Positions 7,947 through 16,119 of a DNA stretch of 64,000 nt are shown here, one piece after another. The stretch lies in NCBI RefSeq assembly GCF_012273515.2, contig NZ_CP050975.2:7068001-7132000 (forward strand). Reading direction: 5' to 3'. Both the position numbers and the translations under genes were made by a program. This DNA is from Streptomyces sp. RPA4-2. GTDB taxonomy: Bacteria > Actinomycetota > Actinomycetes > Streptomycetales > Streptomycetaceae. The notes beneath the pieces are model-generated. The model had not been told where the DNA came from, ran no database searches, and saw nothing but the letters and a program-made list of their open reading frames with translations. Within the stretch, counting starts at the first letter, position 1. Every line of letters begins with the position of its first letter.

Positions 7947-8379
7947 GAACGTCGATATTGCCGCCGCCGCCCGCGACTTCACTCTCCAGCTGTCGGCGAC
8001 CCGCAGAGGCGCCCGGCTGGCCCGCCTCCTCGCGTCCGACCAACTGCACAGGTGGGGCTGGCCCTACGGCTGCGAGGGGAACCGCACCGCCGCGCTGCTG
8101 GTGGCGGAGCTGGCGTCGAACGCGGCGCTGCACGGCCGGGAGAGGGGGCGGGACTTCCGGCTGGCCCTCACCGCCCGCGCCGACGCGACGCTCCGTATCG
8201 AGGTGACGGACCCGCGCCCGGACCGCCGTCCGCCCGAGCCGGGTTCCCTCCGGCAGGCCCCGCCCGAGGCCGAGTCGGGCCGGGGGCTCCTCCTGGTCGA
8301 GGCGCTGGCCGCGCACTGGGGGACGACGTGCGGTGACCCGTACACCAAGACGGTGTGGTGCGAGGTCGGTCTGGGGTGA
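7945..8379 (+). CDS. SpoIIAB/RsbW-like ATP-binding protein (HATPase)
   Basis: A 144-residue GHKL-type ATP-binding protein of the anti-sigma-factor kinase kind. The N box VAELASNAALHG (Glu55, Asn59) and the glycine-rich lid GRGLLLVEALA near residues 112-122 are present. There is no phospho-acceptor domain, so it is a stand-alone domain as in other WhiJ-type loci. It is divergent from the XRE/DUF397 pair. The start codon overlaps the right arm of a long inverted repeat and no good ribosome site precedes it, so the message may be leaderless. Whether it phosphorylates a partner or only binds one is unknown. Confidence 0.88.
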   Translation: MNVDIAAAARDFTLQLSATRRGARLARLLASDQLHRWGWPYGCEGNRTAALLVAELASNAALHGRERGRDFRLALTARADATLRIEVTDPRPDRRPPEPGSLRQAPPEAESGRGLLLVEALAAHWGTTCGDPYTKTVWCEVGLG

Positions 8380-8381
8380 AC

Positions 8382-8400
8382 GCGGGCGTCGGACGCCCGC
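8382..8400. terminator. Hairpin between convergent HATPase and aminotransferase genes
   Basis: An 8-bp stem (GCGGGCGT / ACGCCCGC) with a 3-base loop fills most of the 23-bp gap between the two convergent stop codons. It probably terminates both transcripts. Confidence 0.6.
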
Positions 8401-8402
8401 CG

Positions 8403-9611
8403 CTACTGCCGGTACCCGCTCAGGAACCTCCCGATCCGGCTGATCGCCGCGTCCAGGTCGTCGGCGTGCGGGAGGGTGAGGATGCGGAAGTGGTCGGGGC
8501 GGGGCCAGTTGAAGCCGGTGCCCTGGACGACCTGGATCTTCTCGCGGAGCAGCAGGTCCAGGACGAACCGCTCGTCGTCGTGGATCCGGTGCACCTCGGG
8601 GTCGATGCGCGGGAAGGCGTACAGGGCGCCCTTCGGCTTGACGCAGGAGACGCCCGGGATCTCGTTGAGCTTCTCCCAGGCCCGGTCGCGCTGTTCGCGC
8701 AGCCGGCCGCCCGGCGCGGTCAGCTCGTGGATGGACTGACGGCCGCCGAGGGCGGCCTGGATGGCGTACTGGGCGGGCGCGTTGGCGCACAGCCGCATGG
8801 AGGCCAGCATCGTCAGGCCCTCCAGGTAGTTGCGGGCGTGCTGCTTGGGACCCGTCACCACCAGCCAGCCCGAGCGGAAGCCCGCCACCCGGTACGTCTT
8901 CGACAGACCGCAGAAGGTCAGGACCACCAGGTCGGGGGCGAGCGCCGCGGCCGAGTGGTGGACCGCGTCATCGTAGAGGATCTGGTCGTAGATCTCGTCC
9001 GCGAAGACCATCAGGCCGTGCCGGCGGGCGAGGTCGAGGATGCCCTCGACGACCTCCTTCGGATAGACGGCGCCGGTGGGGTTGTTCGGGTTGATGATGA
9101 CGACGGCGCGGGTCCGGTCGGTGATCTTCGACGCCATGTCGGCGAGGTCCGGGTACCAGTCCGACTGCTCGTCGCAGAGGTAGTGCACGGCCTTGCCGCC
9201 GGCGAGCGTGGTGACGGCCGTCCAGAGCGGGAAGTCGGGTGCGGGGATGAGGACTTCGTCGCCGTCCTCCAGCAGGGCCTGGACGGCCATCGAGACGAGT
9301 TCGGAGACGCCGTTGCCGAGGAAGACGTCGTCCACGTCCACTTCCAGGCCCCGGTCCTGGTAGCGCTGGGCGACGGCCCTGCGGGCGGAGAGGACACCGC
9401 GTGAATCGGTGTACCCGTGCGCCTGGGGCAGCATCCGGATCATGTCCTGGAGGATCTCCTCCGGAGCCTCGAAACCGAAGAGCGCGGGGTTGCCGGTGTT
9501 GAGGCGCAGCACACTGTGGCCGGCCGCCTCCAGTGCGTCGGCGTGCTCGATCACCGGGCCGCGGATCTCGTAACAGACCTCGCTGAGTTTGCTGGACTGC
9601 CGGAACTCCAT
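8403..9611 (-). CDS. Class I/II PLP-dependent aminotransferase (alanine transaminase-like)
   Basis: A 402-residue fold-type I aminotransferase related to AlaA/AlaT, moving an amino group between an amino acid (probably alanine or glutamate) and a 2-oxo acid. The pyridoxal-phosphate lysine is in CGLSKTYRVAGFRSGW (about residue 238). IINPNNPTGAVY, GYTDSRGVLSARRAVA and the C-terminal FRILTLP arginine are all in place. An upstream in-frame start exists, but the ATG at 9611 has GGAGGA 9 bases upstream and matches the usual family N-terminus (MEFRQSSKL). It is divergent from an HxlR regulator, with two matching palindromes in the 85-bp gap. Confidence 0.9.
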   Translation of the reverse strand: MEFRQSSKLSEVCYEIRGPVIEHADALEAAGHSVLRLNTGNPALFGFEAPEEILQDMIRMLPQAHGYTDSRGVLSARRAVAQRYQDRGLEVDVDDVFLGNGVSELVSMAVQALLEDGDEVLIPAPDFPLWTAVTTLAGGKAVHYLCDEQSDWYPDLADMASKITDRTRAVVIINPNNPTGAVYPKEVVEGILDLARRHGLMVFADEIYDQILYDDAVHHSAAALAPDLVVLTFCGLSKTYRVAGFRSGWLVVTGPKQHARNYLEGLTMLASMRLCANAPAQYAIQAALGGRQSIHELTAPGGRLREQRDRAWEKLNEIPGVSCVKPKGALYAFPRIDPEVHRIHDDERFVLDLLLREKIQVVQGTGFNWPRPDHFRILTLPHADDLDAAISRIGRFLSGYRQ

Positions 9612-9639
9612 GAGCTGCGTCCTCCGGTTCGTGGTGTTG

Positions 9640-9654
9640 CTTGGTTTTACCAAG
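9640..9654. promoter_or_regulatory. Operator 1 in the aminotransferase/HxlR divergent promoter
   Basis: CTTGGT-TTT-ACCAAG is a perfect 6-bp inverted repeat with a 3-base spacer. It shares the pattern TTGG-N7-CCAA with a second site exactly 21 bases away. Confidence 0.6.
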
Positions 9655-9661
9655 TAGGTGC

Positions 9662-9674
9662 TTGGAAAGTCCAA
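9662..9674. promoter_or_regulatory. Operator 2 in the aminotransferase/HxlR divergent promoter
   Basis: TTGGA-AAG-TCCAA is a perfect 5-bp inverted repeat with a 3-base spacer. Its centre is 21 bp, two helical turns, from the centre of operator 1, so two dimers would sit on the same face of the DNA. Confidence 0.6.
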
Positions 9675-9696
9675 CAACGTGTCTAGACTGCGTCGC

Positions 9697-10329
9697 ATGT
9701 CACCTCGCCGAAGCTACGACCAGTACTGTTCCGCGGCCCGCGCGCTCGACGCCGTCGGTGACCGCTGGACCCTCCTGATCGTCCGCGAGCTGCTCGGCGG
9801 CCCGCGCCGCTACACCGATCTGCACGCGGATCTGCCCGGCGTGAGCACGGACGTTCTCGCTTCCCGGCTCAGGGACATGGAGCGTGACGGGCTGACCACC
9901 CGGCGCAGGCTGCCGCCGCCCGGCGCCGCGTACGTCTACGAACTCACCGACCGGGGTGCCGAGTTGCTCCCGGTTCTGCAGGCCCTCGGTGCATGGGGCG
10001 CGCCCGCTCTCGGCGAGCGCGGGGCCACCGACGCCGTACGGGCGCACTGGTTCGCGCTGCCGCTGCTGCGGGGCCTGGCGGGGGAGGGTGAGGGACTGAT
10101 CGAAGTCCTTCTGGACGAGGGCGAGTTCCATGTACGGCTGGGTGTCCAGGACGGCCCGGTCTACGGGGACGGGCCCGCCCCGCGGGAGCCGGACGTCCGG
10201 CTGTCGCTGGACACCGCGACCTGTACGGCGGTGAGCCGTGGGACCTCGACCGTGCTGGAGGCGGTGCGGGAGGGCCGTATCGAGGTCACGGGGGAGAGCA
10301 CCCTCGCCAAGGTGCTGCGCGGGGAGTGA
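9697..10329 (+). CDS. HxlR-family regulator with a C-terminal sensory extension
   Basis: A 210-residue regulator, longer than a simple HxlR protein. Residues ~1-95 hold the winged helix (YCSAARALDAVGDRWTLLIVRELLGGPRRYTDLH, then LRDMERDGLTTRR). The remaining ~110 residues (from GERGATDAVRAHWFALPL onward) resemble the SCP2-like C-terminal domain of many actinobacterial HxlR proteins and may bind a lipid-like ligand. The ATG at 9697 was preferred to an upstream in-frame start because the family N-terminus (SPRRSYDQYCSAARAL) begins there. It lies divergent to the aminotransferase, and the paired TTGG-N7-CCAA palindromes point to joint control of both genes. Confidence 0.9.
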   Translation: MSPRRSYDQYCSAARALDAVGDRWTLLIVRELLGGPRRYTDLHADLPGVSTDVLASRLRDMERDGLTTRRRLPPPGAAYVYELTDRGAELLPVLQALGAWGAPALGERGATDAVRAHWFALPLLRGLAGEGEGLIEVLLDEGEFHVRLGVQDGPVYGDGPAPREPDVRLSLDTATCTAVSRGTSTVLEAVREGRIEVTGESTLAKVLRGE

Positions 10330-10334
10330 CACCC

Positions 10335-10369
10335 GTACGCCGGCCGCGTGTTCGGTGGCCGGCGCGTAC
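10335..10369. terminator. Hairpin after the HxlR regulator
   Basis: GTACGCCGGCC pairs with GGCCGGCGCGTAC, giving an 11-bp stem with a 2-base bulge, 5 bases after the HxlR stop codon. Confidence 0.5.
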
Positions 10370-10666
10370 TCCGTGGTGCGGGCGTGCCGCCCGCGCCGGA
10401 CACTTCCAGCGTGCTCGAAAACATTGCGGGCGGCGGGGCGGCGACCACAGGGTGGCAACCGCGGGTGGTTCGAACGCCGTTACGACGGCAGGAGGCCGCC
10501 CGAGCGTGGGGGTGTCCCGCACGCCACCCGCCGGACCGGGGCCCGGACGGGGGGCGGGTCGGACGGGGACGGGGCGCGCCGTGCTGTGGGGGGAGCACGG
10601 CGGGCCCTCGCCGTCGTACGGGCGTCCACGCCTTCGTGCGGGCGGCGTTCACGCCCTCGTGCGTGC
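10370..10666. other. Intergenic stretch without a recognisable gene
   Basis: About 300 bases between a regulator and the convergent vWA operon. Open frames on both strands have compositions typical of shadow frames (Arg/Pro/Gly-rich) and no convincing ribosome site. Nothing beyond the hairpin at its left edge was recognised. Confidence 0.5.
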
Positions 10667-11482
10667 CTAGATGCCCGGGGGCACCCGGGAAGGCCGTCCC
10701 GATCCGCGGGTCAGCGCGTAGCCGCCGATGCCCGCGAGCGCCGCGAGGATGCCGCCGATCGCGGTCCACACCCAGCGGTCGGACCACCAGCCGGAAGTCC
10801 AGCCGTCGTCGGGCTCGATCGACGACAGCGCGGTCTTCGACGATCCGGAACCGGAGTCGGACTTCTTGGCGCTCGTCGCGATCCCCGGCACCAGCGGCTT
10901 GCCCAGCGAACCGTCCACCGCGGCCGCGCCGCCGATGTCCTTGGAGTCGACCTTCACCTCCGCGCCGACCGGCAGGCCCAGTTCGGACGCCGGCAGTCCG
11001 GTGGCCGTCAGCCGGATGTAGTACGTGCCCGGCAGCGGGTCGTCGGCCCAGGTCTCCGACCAGGCGCGCACCGTGCGCAGGGTGCAGGACAGCTCCACGG
11101 TGGCCGTGTCCTGCGCCGCCGTCCGCGTCTGCGCCCCGTACTGGCACGCCTGGCGCCGCCGCAGTCCGTCGTACACGTCGACCTGCCAGGTCTCGGACGC
11201 CCCGCGCGTCGAGGCCTGCGGCAGCTTCACCGTCGCCTTCACGGTGGGCCGTTGACCGGCGTCCGCGGGGAAGGACCAGTACAGGTAGTCGCCCGCGGAC
11301 CCGCTTGCGGTGGCCCGCGAGCCCTGCCCGATCTCGGTCGCCGTACGGAACGACGTACCGGCCCGGGTGGGCGCGCTGTCGTCACCCGACGGGCTCGGGG
11401 AGGGCGAGGAGTCGGCGACGGCGGGTGCCGCCGCGACCCCGAGCAGCAGCAGAGCCGTACTCAACACACGTCGAAAACGCAT
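10667..11482 (-). CDS. Secreted, C-terminally membrane-anchored protein of a vWA operon
   Basis: A 271-residue protein with a Sec signal peptide (MRFRRVLSTALLLLGVAAAPAVA), a Ser/Pro-rich linker (SSPSPSPSG), a beta-rich extracytoplasmic region with two Cys (CQYG and SCTLR), and a C-terminal transmembrane helix (WVWTAIGGILAALAGIGGYAL) ending in a short basic tail. A longer upstream frame exists, but the ATG at 11482 is followed at once by the signal peptide and overlaps the preceding vWA gene's TGA by one base (TGATG). This implies translational coupling and a joint function at the cell surface. I do not recognise the ectodomain family. Confidence 0.8.
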   Translation of the reverse strand: MRFRRVLSTALLLLGVAAAPAVADSSPSPSPSGDDSAPTRAGTSFRTATEIGQGSRATASGSAGDYLYWSFPADAGQRPTVKATVKLPQASTRGASETWQVDVYDGLRRRQACQYGAQTRTAAQDTATVELSCTLRTVRAWSETWADDPLPGTYYIRLTATGLPASELGLPVGAEVKVDSKDIGGAAAVDGSLGKPLVPGIATSAKKSDSGSGSSKTALSSIEPDDGWTSGWWSDRWVWTAIGGILAALAGIGGYALTRGSGRPSRVPPGI

Positions 11483-12747
11483 CAGTTGGTCCTCCAGATC
11501 GCGATCCGCAGGCGCGAGAGCCAGCCCCACAGCACACCCGCGAGGAAGCCGATGACGACGAGGGCGCCGAGCAGCCACCAGCCGCGCCCGAGGCCGAAGG
11601 AGGCCACGTCGCTCGCCTGGTCCGGCCCGTCGACGACGTCGACCGTCAGCTCCAGCGGCATGCCGGGCGTGGTCTTCACGCCGCTCGCCGCCGAGAAGGA
11701 GTTGGACACCTGGAGGCACACGGTCTCGGCCGCGGCGTTCTCGTCGTCGCTCTCCGCCTTCGGATACCGCAGACCGGTCGAGATGACGTCGGTACGGCCG
11801 TTGCCCGCCGCCTCACCCCGCACGATCTCCCGTCCGTGCACCGTGACGGCGCGCAGCAGCACCCCGTAGTCGGGGTTGACCGTGCGGTCGGCCGCGACGC
11901 TCACCGAGGCGCGCAGTTCCTTGCCCGGCTCGACGTCCACCCGGTACCAGCGGTGCTGCGCGAACTCCTCACGGTCGGTGTAGAGCCCGGACTTCAGGGC
12001 CGGGGCCTCGGCGCAGGCGTCGGCGCCCTCGACGGCGACCGGCGTCGCCACCGGATCGGCCGCCCGGTCGACCAACTGGCCGACTCGGTCGGTGAGTTCT
12101 TCCTTGTGCTGGACCGAGGTGTAGGTGCCCCCGGTCGCGTCCGCGATGCAGCTGAGCTGGTCGCGGGTCTTGGCGTCGGGCACCAGCCCGAGCGTGTCGA
12201 TGGTGAGACCGACGCCCTTGGCGGCGATCTCCCGGGCCACCTCGCAGGGGTCGAGCGGCTGGCAGGTGTCCTCGCCGTCGCTGATGAGGACGATGCGCCG
12301 GGTGCCGTCGCCGCCGTCGAGGTCGGCGGCGGCCTTGAGCAGCGCGGGGCCGATCGGTGTCCAGCCGGTGGGGTTCAGGGTCGCGACGGCGGTCTTCGCC
12401 TCCGTGCGGTCCAGCGTTCCCACCGGGTACAGCTGGGCGGTGTCCTTGCAGCCCGTCTTGCGGTCGTTGCCCCGGTAGTTGGCGCCGAGGGTGCGTATGC
12501 CGAGCTGGACCTCCTCGGGTGTCGCGTCCAGTACCTCGTTGAACGCCTGCTTCGCGGCGGCCATTCGTGATCCGCCGTCGATGTCGCGTGCCCGCATCGA
12601 ACCGCTGACGTCCAGCACGAGTTCGACCTTGGGGGCGGCCTGCGCCGCCGTTTCGTCGGCGACCGCTCCGGCCGGGAAGGCGATCCCGGCCGTCAGGGCG
12701 GCGAGCAGGGCGCAGACTCCCGCCGCCAGCCGTTGTCTTGTGATCAT
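11482..12747 (-). CDS. Secreted von Willebrand factor A domain protein, membrane-anchored
   Basis: A 421-residue surface protein: signal peptide (residues 1-~37), a vWA domain starting KVELVLDVSGSMRARD with the MIDAS metal site DxSxS (Asp46, Ser48, Ser50), a beta-rich region after about residue 220, and a C-terminal transmembrane helix (WWLLGALVVIGFLAGVLWGW) with a basic cytoplasmic tail. vWA domains bind protein partners through a divalent metal. The gene is first in a two-gene operon and overlaps the next gene by one base; both products share the same topology, so a surface complex is likely. AGGA lies 7 bases before the ATG. The biological role is unknown. Confidence 0.85.
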   Translation of the reverse strand: MITRQRLAAGVCALLAALTAGIAFPAGAVADETAAQAAPKVELVLDVSGSMRARDIDGGSRMAAAKQAFNEVLDATPEEVQLGIRTLGANYRGNDRKTGCKDTAQLYPVGTLDRTEAKTAVATLNPTGWTPIGPALLKAAADLDGGDGTRRIVLISDGEDTCQPLDPCEVAREIAAKGVGLTIDTLGLVPDAKTRDQLSCIADATGGTYTSVQHKEELTDRVGQLVDRAADPVATPVAVEGADACAEAPALKSGLYTDREEFAQHRWYRVDVEPGKELRASVSVAADRTVNPDYGVLLRAVTVHGREIVRGEAAGNGRTDVISTGLRYPKAESDDENAAAETVCLQVSNSFSAASGVKTTPGMPLELTVDVVDGPDQASDVASFGLGRGWWLLGALVVIGFLAGVLWGWLSRLRIAIWRTN

Positions 12748-12791
12748 CGCCGGATCCTATTGATCAAAGGTGCCGGGCTTCAAAACGATCT

Positions 12792-14294
12792 TCAGGACGG
12801 GCGTCCGGTGAACGGGTTGGGAAGCCGCGCCCAGATGTCCCCGGGAGTCTCCGGGGACAGCCTCATCAGGGTCAACGCCTTGGTCGGCAGGGGCCCGTCG
12901 AGCAGCGCCGTGAGGTCGGGGGTGCGGGGCAGGTCGCCCACCACGCTCGCCAGGTCCTCGCGCAGCACGGCCGAGGAACCCGCCGTCGCGCCCAACGCGC
13001 CGGCGACCAGCGAGCCGAACAGCTTCCGGCGCAGCGTGGTCTCGTCGTCCGTGACGATCCGTCCGGACATCGCGGGGGCCGCGATGCCGTGCCGGGCCAG
13101 CCGGACCGGGCTGACGCGGATGTCCGCCAGGTCGCGGTAGACGAGCCGCAGCGGTTCCCCCGCGCCGGACAGCACGACCAGGAGGTTCTGTCCGTGCGCC
13201 TCCAGGGCCACCCCCAGGTCGAGCAGCCGCAGTCCGACGGTGAGCGCGAGACGGGCGAACCGCGCCGTCCAGCCCGGGGACCGGGGGAGCCCGGTGGCCG
13301 CCAGGGCCGCCACCGGGACGACGCGCTCGCCGGCGTCGGCGTACAGGTCCGGCGACTCGCGCAGCACCGCCGCCAGCGCGGGGGAGTGGGCGGACACGGC
13401 ACCCAGGGTGCGGGTCACGTGCAGCAGACCGTCCGTACGGCCCGCGATCTCCTCCGCGAACGCCGAGACCGTCGCCGACGTCTCGATCGAGTAGACCGAG
13501 ATGTCCCGGACGGAGGACGTCAGCCGGGCGCTCAGGGCCGTCTTGACATGCGGGCCGTCCGGCAGCGCCAGGGTCCGCAGCGACATCAACGGATGCGCGG
13601 GGAAACCCTCTTGGTCACGCCGGTCGAGGACGTGCGCCGCCTGCCAGGGGTGCACCGGGATCAGCACACGGTCCTCGTCCCGCAGCCACTTGGGCCACTC
13701 GCCGCGCACCAGGCAGTCGTCCACGGCGAGCAGCCCCAGCTCCACGACCGGCCGGTGCTCCGGGCCGTACGCGAGCTGCTCGGCCGCCGAGAACCCGGGG
13801 CGGGAGCGGCAGTTCGGATGGTAGGGGTGCCCGTCGACCACCCGCTGCTCCCACTCCCAGCTCGCCGCGGGTTCCCGGCCGACCGGAGCGGAATGTGCGC
13901 GGGAGAGGGCCAACGAAGCGGCGCTGTGGCCGAGTTCGGCCGCGAAGGCGGGGGCGTGCGGGACGGCCAGGGCCGTCATCAGCCGGTCCGGACGGTCGTA
14001 CGGCCGGTCGTCGAGCCGCAGCTCGGTGACGTACGCGGCGGTGGCGTACGGGTCCGCGTGCGGGCCGTGCAGCCGCCGCCCGTCCGTGAGGTGCAGCGTG
14101 AGACCCTCGCGCCCCCGCTCGCGGCGCGCGATCCACGGCAGCGGCTCATGGGCCAGCGCCCGCCACAACCGGGTCAGCACGGCGGCCCGGGCGCCGGGGA
14201 GGCCGTCCGCGTACGGCGCCGACAGGTCCGGGCGCACGCTGCCCAGTTCGTCGGCGAGCGCGGCTTCGGCCTCGGGCATGGGGGGACGGTGCAC
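12792..14294 (-). CDS. IucA/IucC-family NIS siderophore synthetase (copy 1)
   Basis: A 500-residue ATP-dependent synthetase of the NRPS-independent siderophore (NIS) family, joining a carboxylate such as citrate or succinate to an amine or alcohol. Family motifs seen are GHPYHPNCRSRPG (nucleotide-binding region), PVHPWQ, KTALSARLTSSVRD, the EAHGQN segment and YRDLADIR towards the C-terminus. The GTG start is supported by AAGGAG 7 bases upstream. It is transcribed divergently from a second IucA/IucC gene, 66-84 bases away depending on the start chosen there. No decarboxylase, monooxygenase, transporter or reductase lies beside them, so the pair must rely on genes elsewhere or be a relic. Confidence 0.9.
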   Translation of the reverse strand: MHRPPMPEAEAALADELGSVRPDLSAPYADGLPGARAAVLTRLWRALAHEPLPWIARRERGREGLTLHLTDGRRLHGPHADPYATAAYVTELRLDDRPYDRPDRLMTALAVPHAPAFAAELGHSAASLALSRAHSAPVGREPAASWEWEQRVVDGHPYHPNCRSRPGFSAAEQLAYGPEHRPVVELGLLAVDDCLVRGEWPKWLRDEDRVLIPVHPWQAAHVLDRRDQEGFPAHPLMSLRTLALPDGPHVKTALSARLTSSVRDISVYSIETSATVSAFAEEIAGRTDGLLHVTRTLGAVSAHSPALAAVLRESPDLYADAGERVVPVAALAATGLPRSPGWTARFARLALTVGLRLLDLGVALEAHGQNLLVVLSGAGEPLRLVYRDLADIRVSPVRLARHGIAAPAMSGRIVTDDETTLRRKLFGSLVAGALGATAGSSAVLREDLASVVGDLPRTPDLTALLDGPLPTKALTLMRLSPETPGDIWARLPNPFTGRPS

Positions 14295-14378
14295 GGTCGG
14301 GCTCCTTGGATACGGGGGCTGCGTCGCGGTCGCCCGCGCCGACAGACATAATGATCACCAGTGCACCGTAGGGAACGA

Positions 14379-15914
14379 ATGGACCGCGTGGACTCCATGC
14401 CGCCGAGACTGCCTCCGCCCGCCGGGAGCGACCGAGAGGGCGAAGACGCCGCCGACGCGTACGCCGCGGCGCCGCTGCTCAATTGTCTGCTGCGGGAGGT
14501 GGCGGAGCCCGCCGGGGACCGCGGTACGTTCCGGCTCCGGGCCAGTGGCCGGCTGATGCGGGTGCGGGGCACACGACGGCCCCGCGCTCCCGAGGTGTAC
14601 GCCGACGGTGCCTGGCAGCGCCTCGACCACACCGCCCTGGTCGAGCTCACGGCGGAGGAACTGCTGCTCCTCACCCGTCTGCCCAACTCCGAGCTGCCCG
14701 CGGAGATGACCGACAGCCGTGACACGGTGGCCGCGCTGCTCGCCGCGCGCTCGGTCGCGACGCCGCCCGCCGACCCGTACGTGCGCTCCGAGCAGTCCCT
14801 GATCACCGGGCATCCGTACCACCCGGCGCCCAAGACGCGCGGTGGCGGCCCCGCCGCCGGCTGGCTGCCGTACGCGCCCGAGGCGTACGCCCGCTTCCCG
14901 CTGGAGCTGCTCGGCGTGCGCGAGGACACGGTCGTCGAGGAGGGCGACACGACGCCGCTCGACGTCCTCGGGCGGGCGCCGGACGGCTACCGGCTGCTGC
15001 CGGCCCACCCCTGGCAGCTCGACCTGGTCGGCTCGCGCCCGGCGATCCGGGACGCCTTCGCCGACGGCCGGCTGGTCCGCCTGGGCCGCACGGCGCGCCC
15101 ACTGTGGCCGACGGCCGCCATCCGCACGCTGTACGCCCCCGAGGACGACCTCTTCGTCAAGTTCAGCCTCGACGTGCGCATCACCAACGACATCCGCCGG
15201 CTGTGGCGGCACGACCTGCTGAAGCTGCGCCGCACGGACGCGGCGACCGCGGCGGCCTTCACCGCCATGAGCGCCCCCGCCGCCTGGCTGAGCGACCGCG
15301 GGTACCGCACCGCCGACTTCGCCTTCGAGGAGCTCGCCGTCCTCGTCCGCGACGGACTGCGCGAGCATGTCGCTCCGGGCACCACACCACTGCTCGCGGC
15401 CGCCCTGGTGGAGGGCTTCGCGGGCAGCCCCCTCGACGGTCTCGGTGATCCGTCCGCCTGGTGGACGGCGTATCTGCGCCAGGTCGTACCGCCGGTGCTG
15501 GAGGCGTTCGCGCGACACGGCGTCGTCCTGGAGGCGCACCTGCAGAACACCCTGGTGGCCGTGGACGCCGCCGGCACGCCCGTGCAGGCGCTGTTCCGGG
15601 ACGCGGAGGGCGTGAAACTGCTGACGGACGTGGACCGGGCCGCCGGGTGGGAGCGGCTGGTCTACTGCCTGATCGTCAACAACGTGATCGAGCTGGCCGC
15701 CCTGCTCGCGGAGCGGCACCCGGGCTGGGACCCCTGGCCCGCCGTACGGACCGTACTGGCCGGTCACGGCCTGCCCGGGATCACGGACGCGGTCACGGAC
15801 CTGCTCACCGCCCCCACTCTCCCCGGCAAGACGAACCTGCTGCTCCGCTGGACCGGCGCGGACGGCGCCGACGCCCGCTACCTGCCGCTGCCGAACCCGC
15901 TGGCCGGCGACTGA
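14379..15914 (+). CDS. IucA/IucC-family NIS siderophore synthetase (copy 2)
   Basis: A ~511-residue NIS synthetase, a paralogue of the divergent neighbour. It shows GHPYHPAPKTRGG, PAHPWQLDLVG, KFSLDVRITNDIRR, LEAHLQNTLV and FRDAEGVKL in family order. The start is uncertain: a GTG at 14361 has no ribosome site, while the ATG at 14379 is preceded by AGGGA. NIS pathways often use two synthetases, one making the monoamide and one the diamide, and that is a reasonable role for this pair. No obvious IdeR/DmdR iron box is readable in the short shared promoter region, which is odd for siderophore genes. Confidence 0.88.
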   Translation: MDRVDSMPPRLPPPAGSDREGEDAADAYAAAPLLNCLLREVAEPAGDRGTFRLRASGRLMRVRGTRRPRAPEVYADGAWQRLDHTALVELTAEELLLLTRLPNSELPAEMTDSRDTVAALLAARSVATPPADPYVRSEQSLITGHPYHPAPKTRGGGPAAGWLPYAPEAYARFPLELLGVREDTVVEEGDTTPLDVLGRAPDGYRLLPAHPWQLDLVGSRPAIRDAFADGRLVRLGRTARPLWPTAAIRTLYAPEDDLFVKFSLDVRITNDIRRLWRHDLLKLRRTDAATAAAFTAMSAPAAWLSDRGYRTADFAFEELAVLVRDGLREHVAPGTTPLLAAALVEGFAGSPLDGLGDPSAWWTAYLRQVVPPVLEAFARHGVVLEAHLQNTLVAVDAAGTPVQALFRDAEGVKLLTDVDRAAGWERLVYCLIVNNVIELAALLAERHPGWDPWPAVRTVLAGHGLPGITDAVTDLLTAPTLPGKTNLLLRWTGADGADARYLPLPNPLAGD

Positions 15915-15983
15915 CCCGACCGCCGCCGGCCCGCGCGGCCCGGCCCGTCGTCCGTGCCACCGCCACCGGCTGCCACGGGGCGC

Positions 15984-16032
15984 GATGGCACGGGGCGATG
16001 GCACGGGGCGATGGCACGGGGCGATGGCACGG
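15984..16032. repeat. 13-bp tandem repeat (three full units and a partial fourth)
   Basis: The unit GATGGCACGGGGC occurs three times without error from 15984 to 16022, and a fourth copy starts at 16023. A related fragment precedes the array. It lies in the ~200-bp gap between convergent siderophore and P450 genes, where no gene is seen. Confidence 0.85.
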
Positions 16033-16119
16033 CGGGGCGCGTGCGGAGAGGGCCTCCTCACGTGGTCTTCGACGGGTGGTCCTCGGCGGCATCCGAGCCG
16101 TACGCCGGTCGGATTCGGC

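Noticed and set aside
10462..10480. A tRNA-like T-loop (GGTTCGAA) in the gap after the HxlR gene, possible tRNA or attachment site
   Set aside because: No acceptor stem, D arm or anticodon arm can be folded around it, and no integrase gene is near. Chance occurrence.
14295..14378. IdeR/DmdR iron box between the siderophore synthetase genes
   Set aside because: Looked for a TTAGGTTAGGCTAACCTAA-like palindrome; none with convincing symmetry was found.
15970..16035. Possible CRISPR array at the 13-bp repeats
   Set aside because: Repeats are directly contiguous with no spacers and no cas genes are present.
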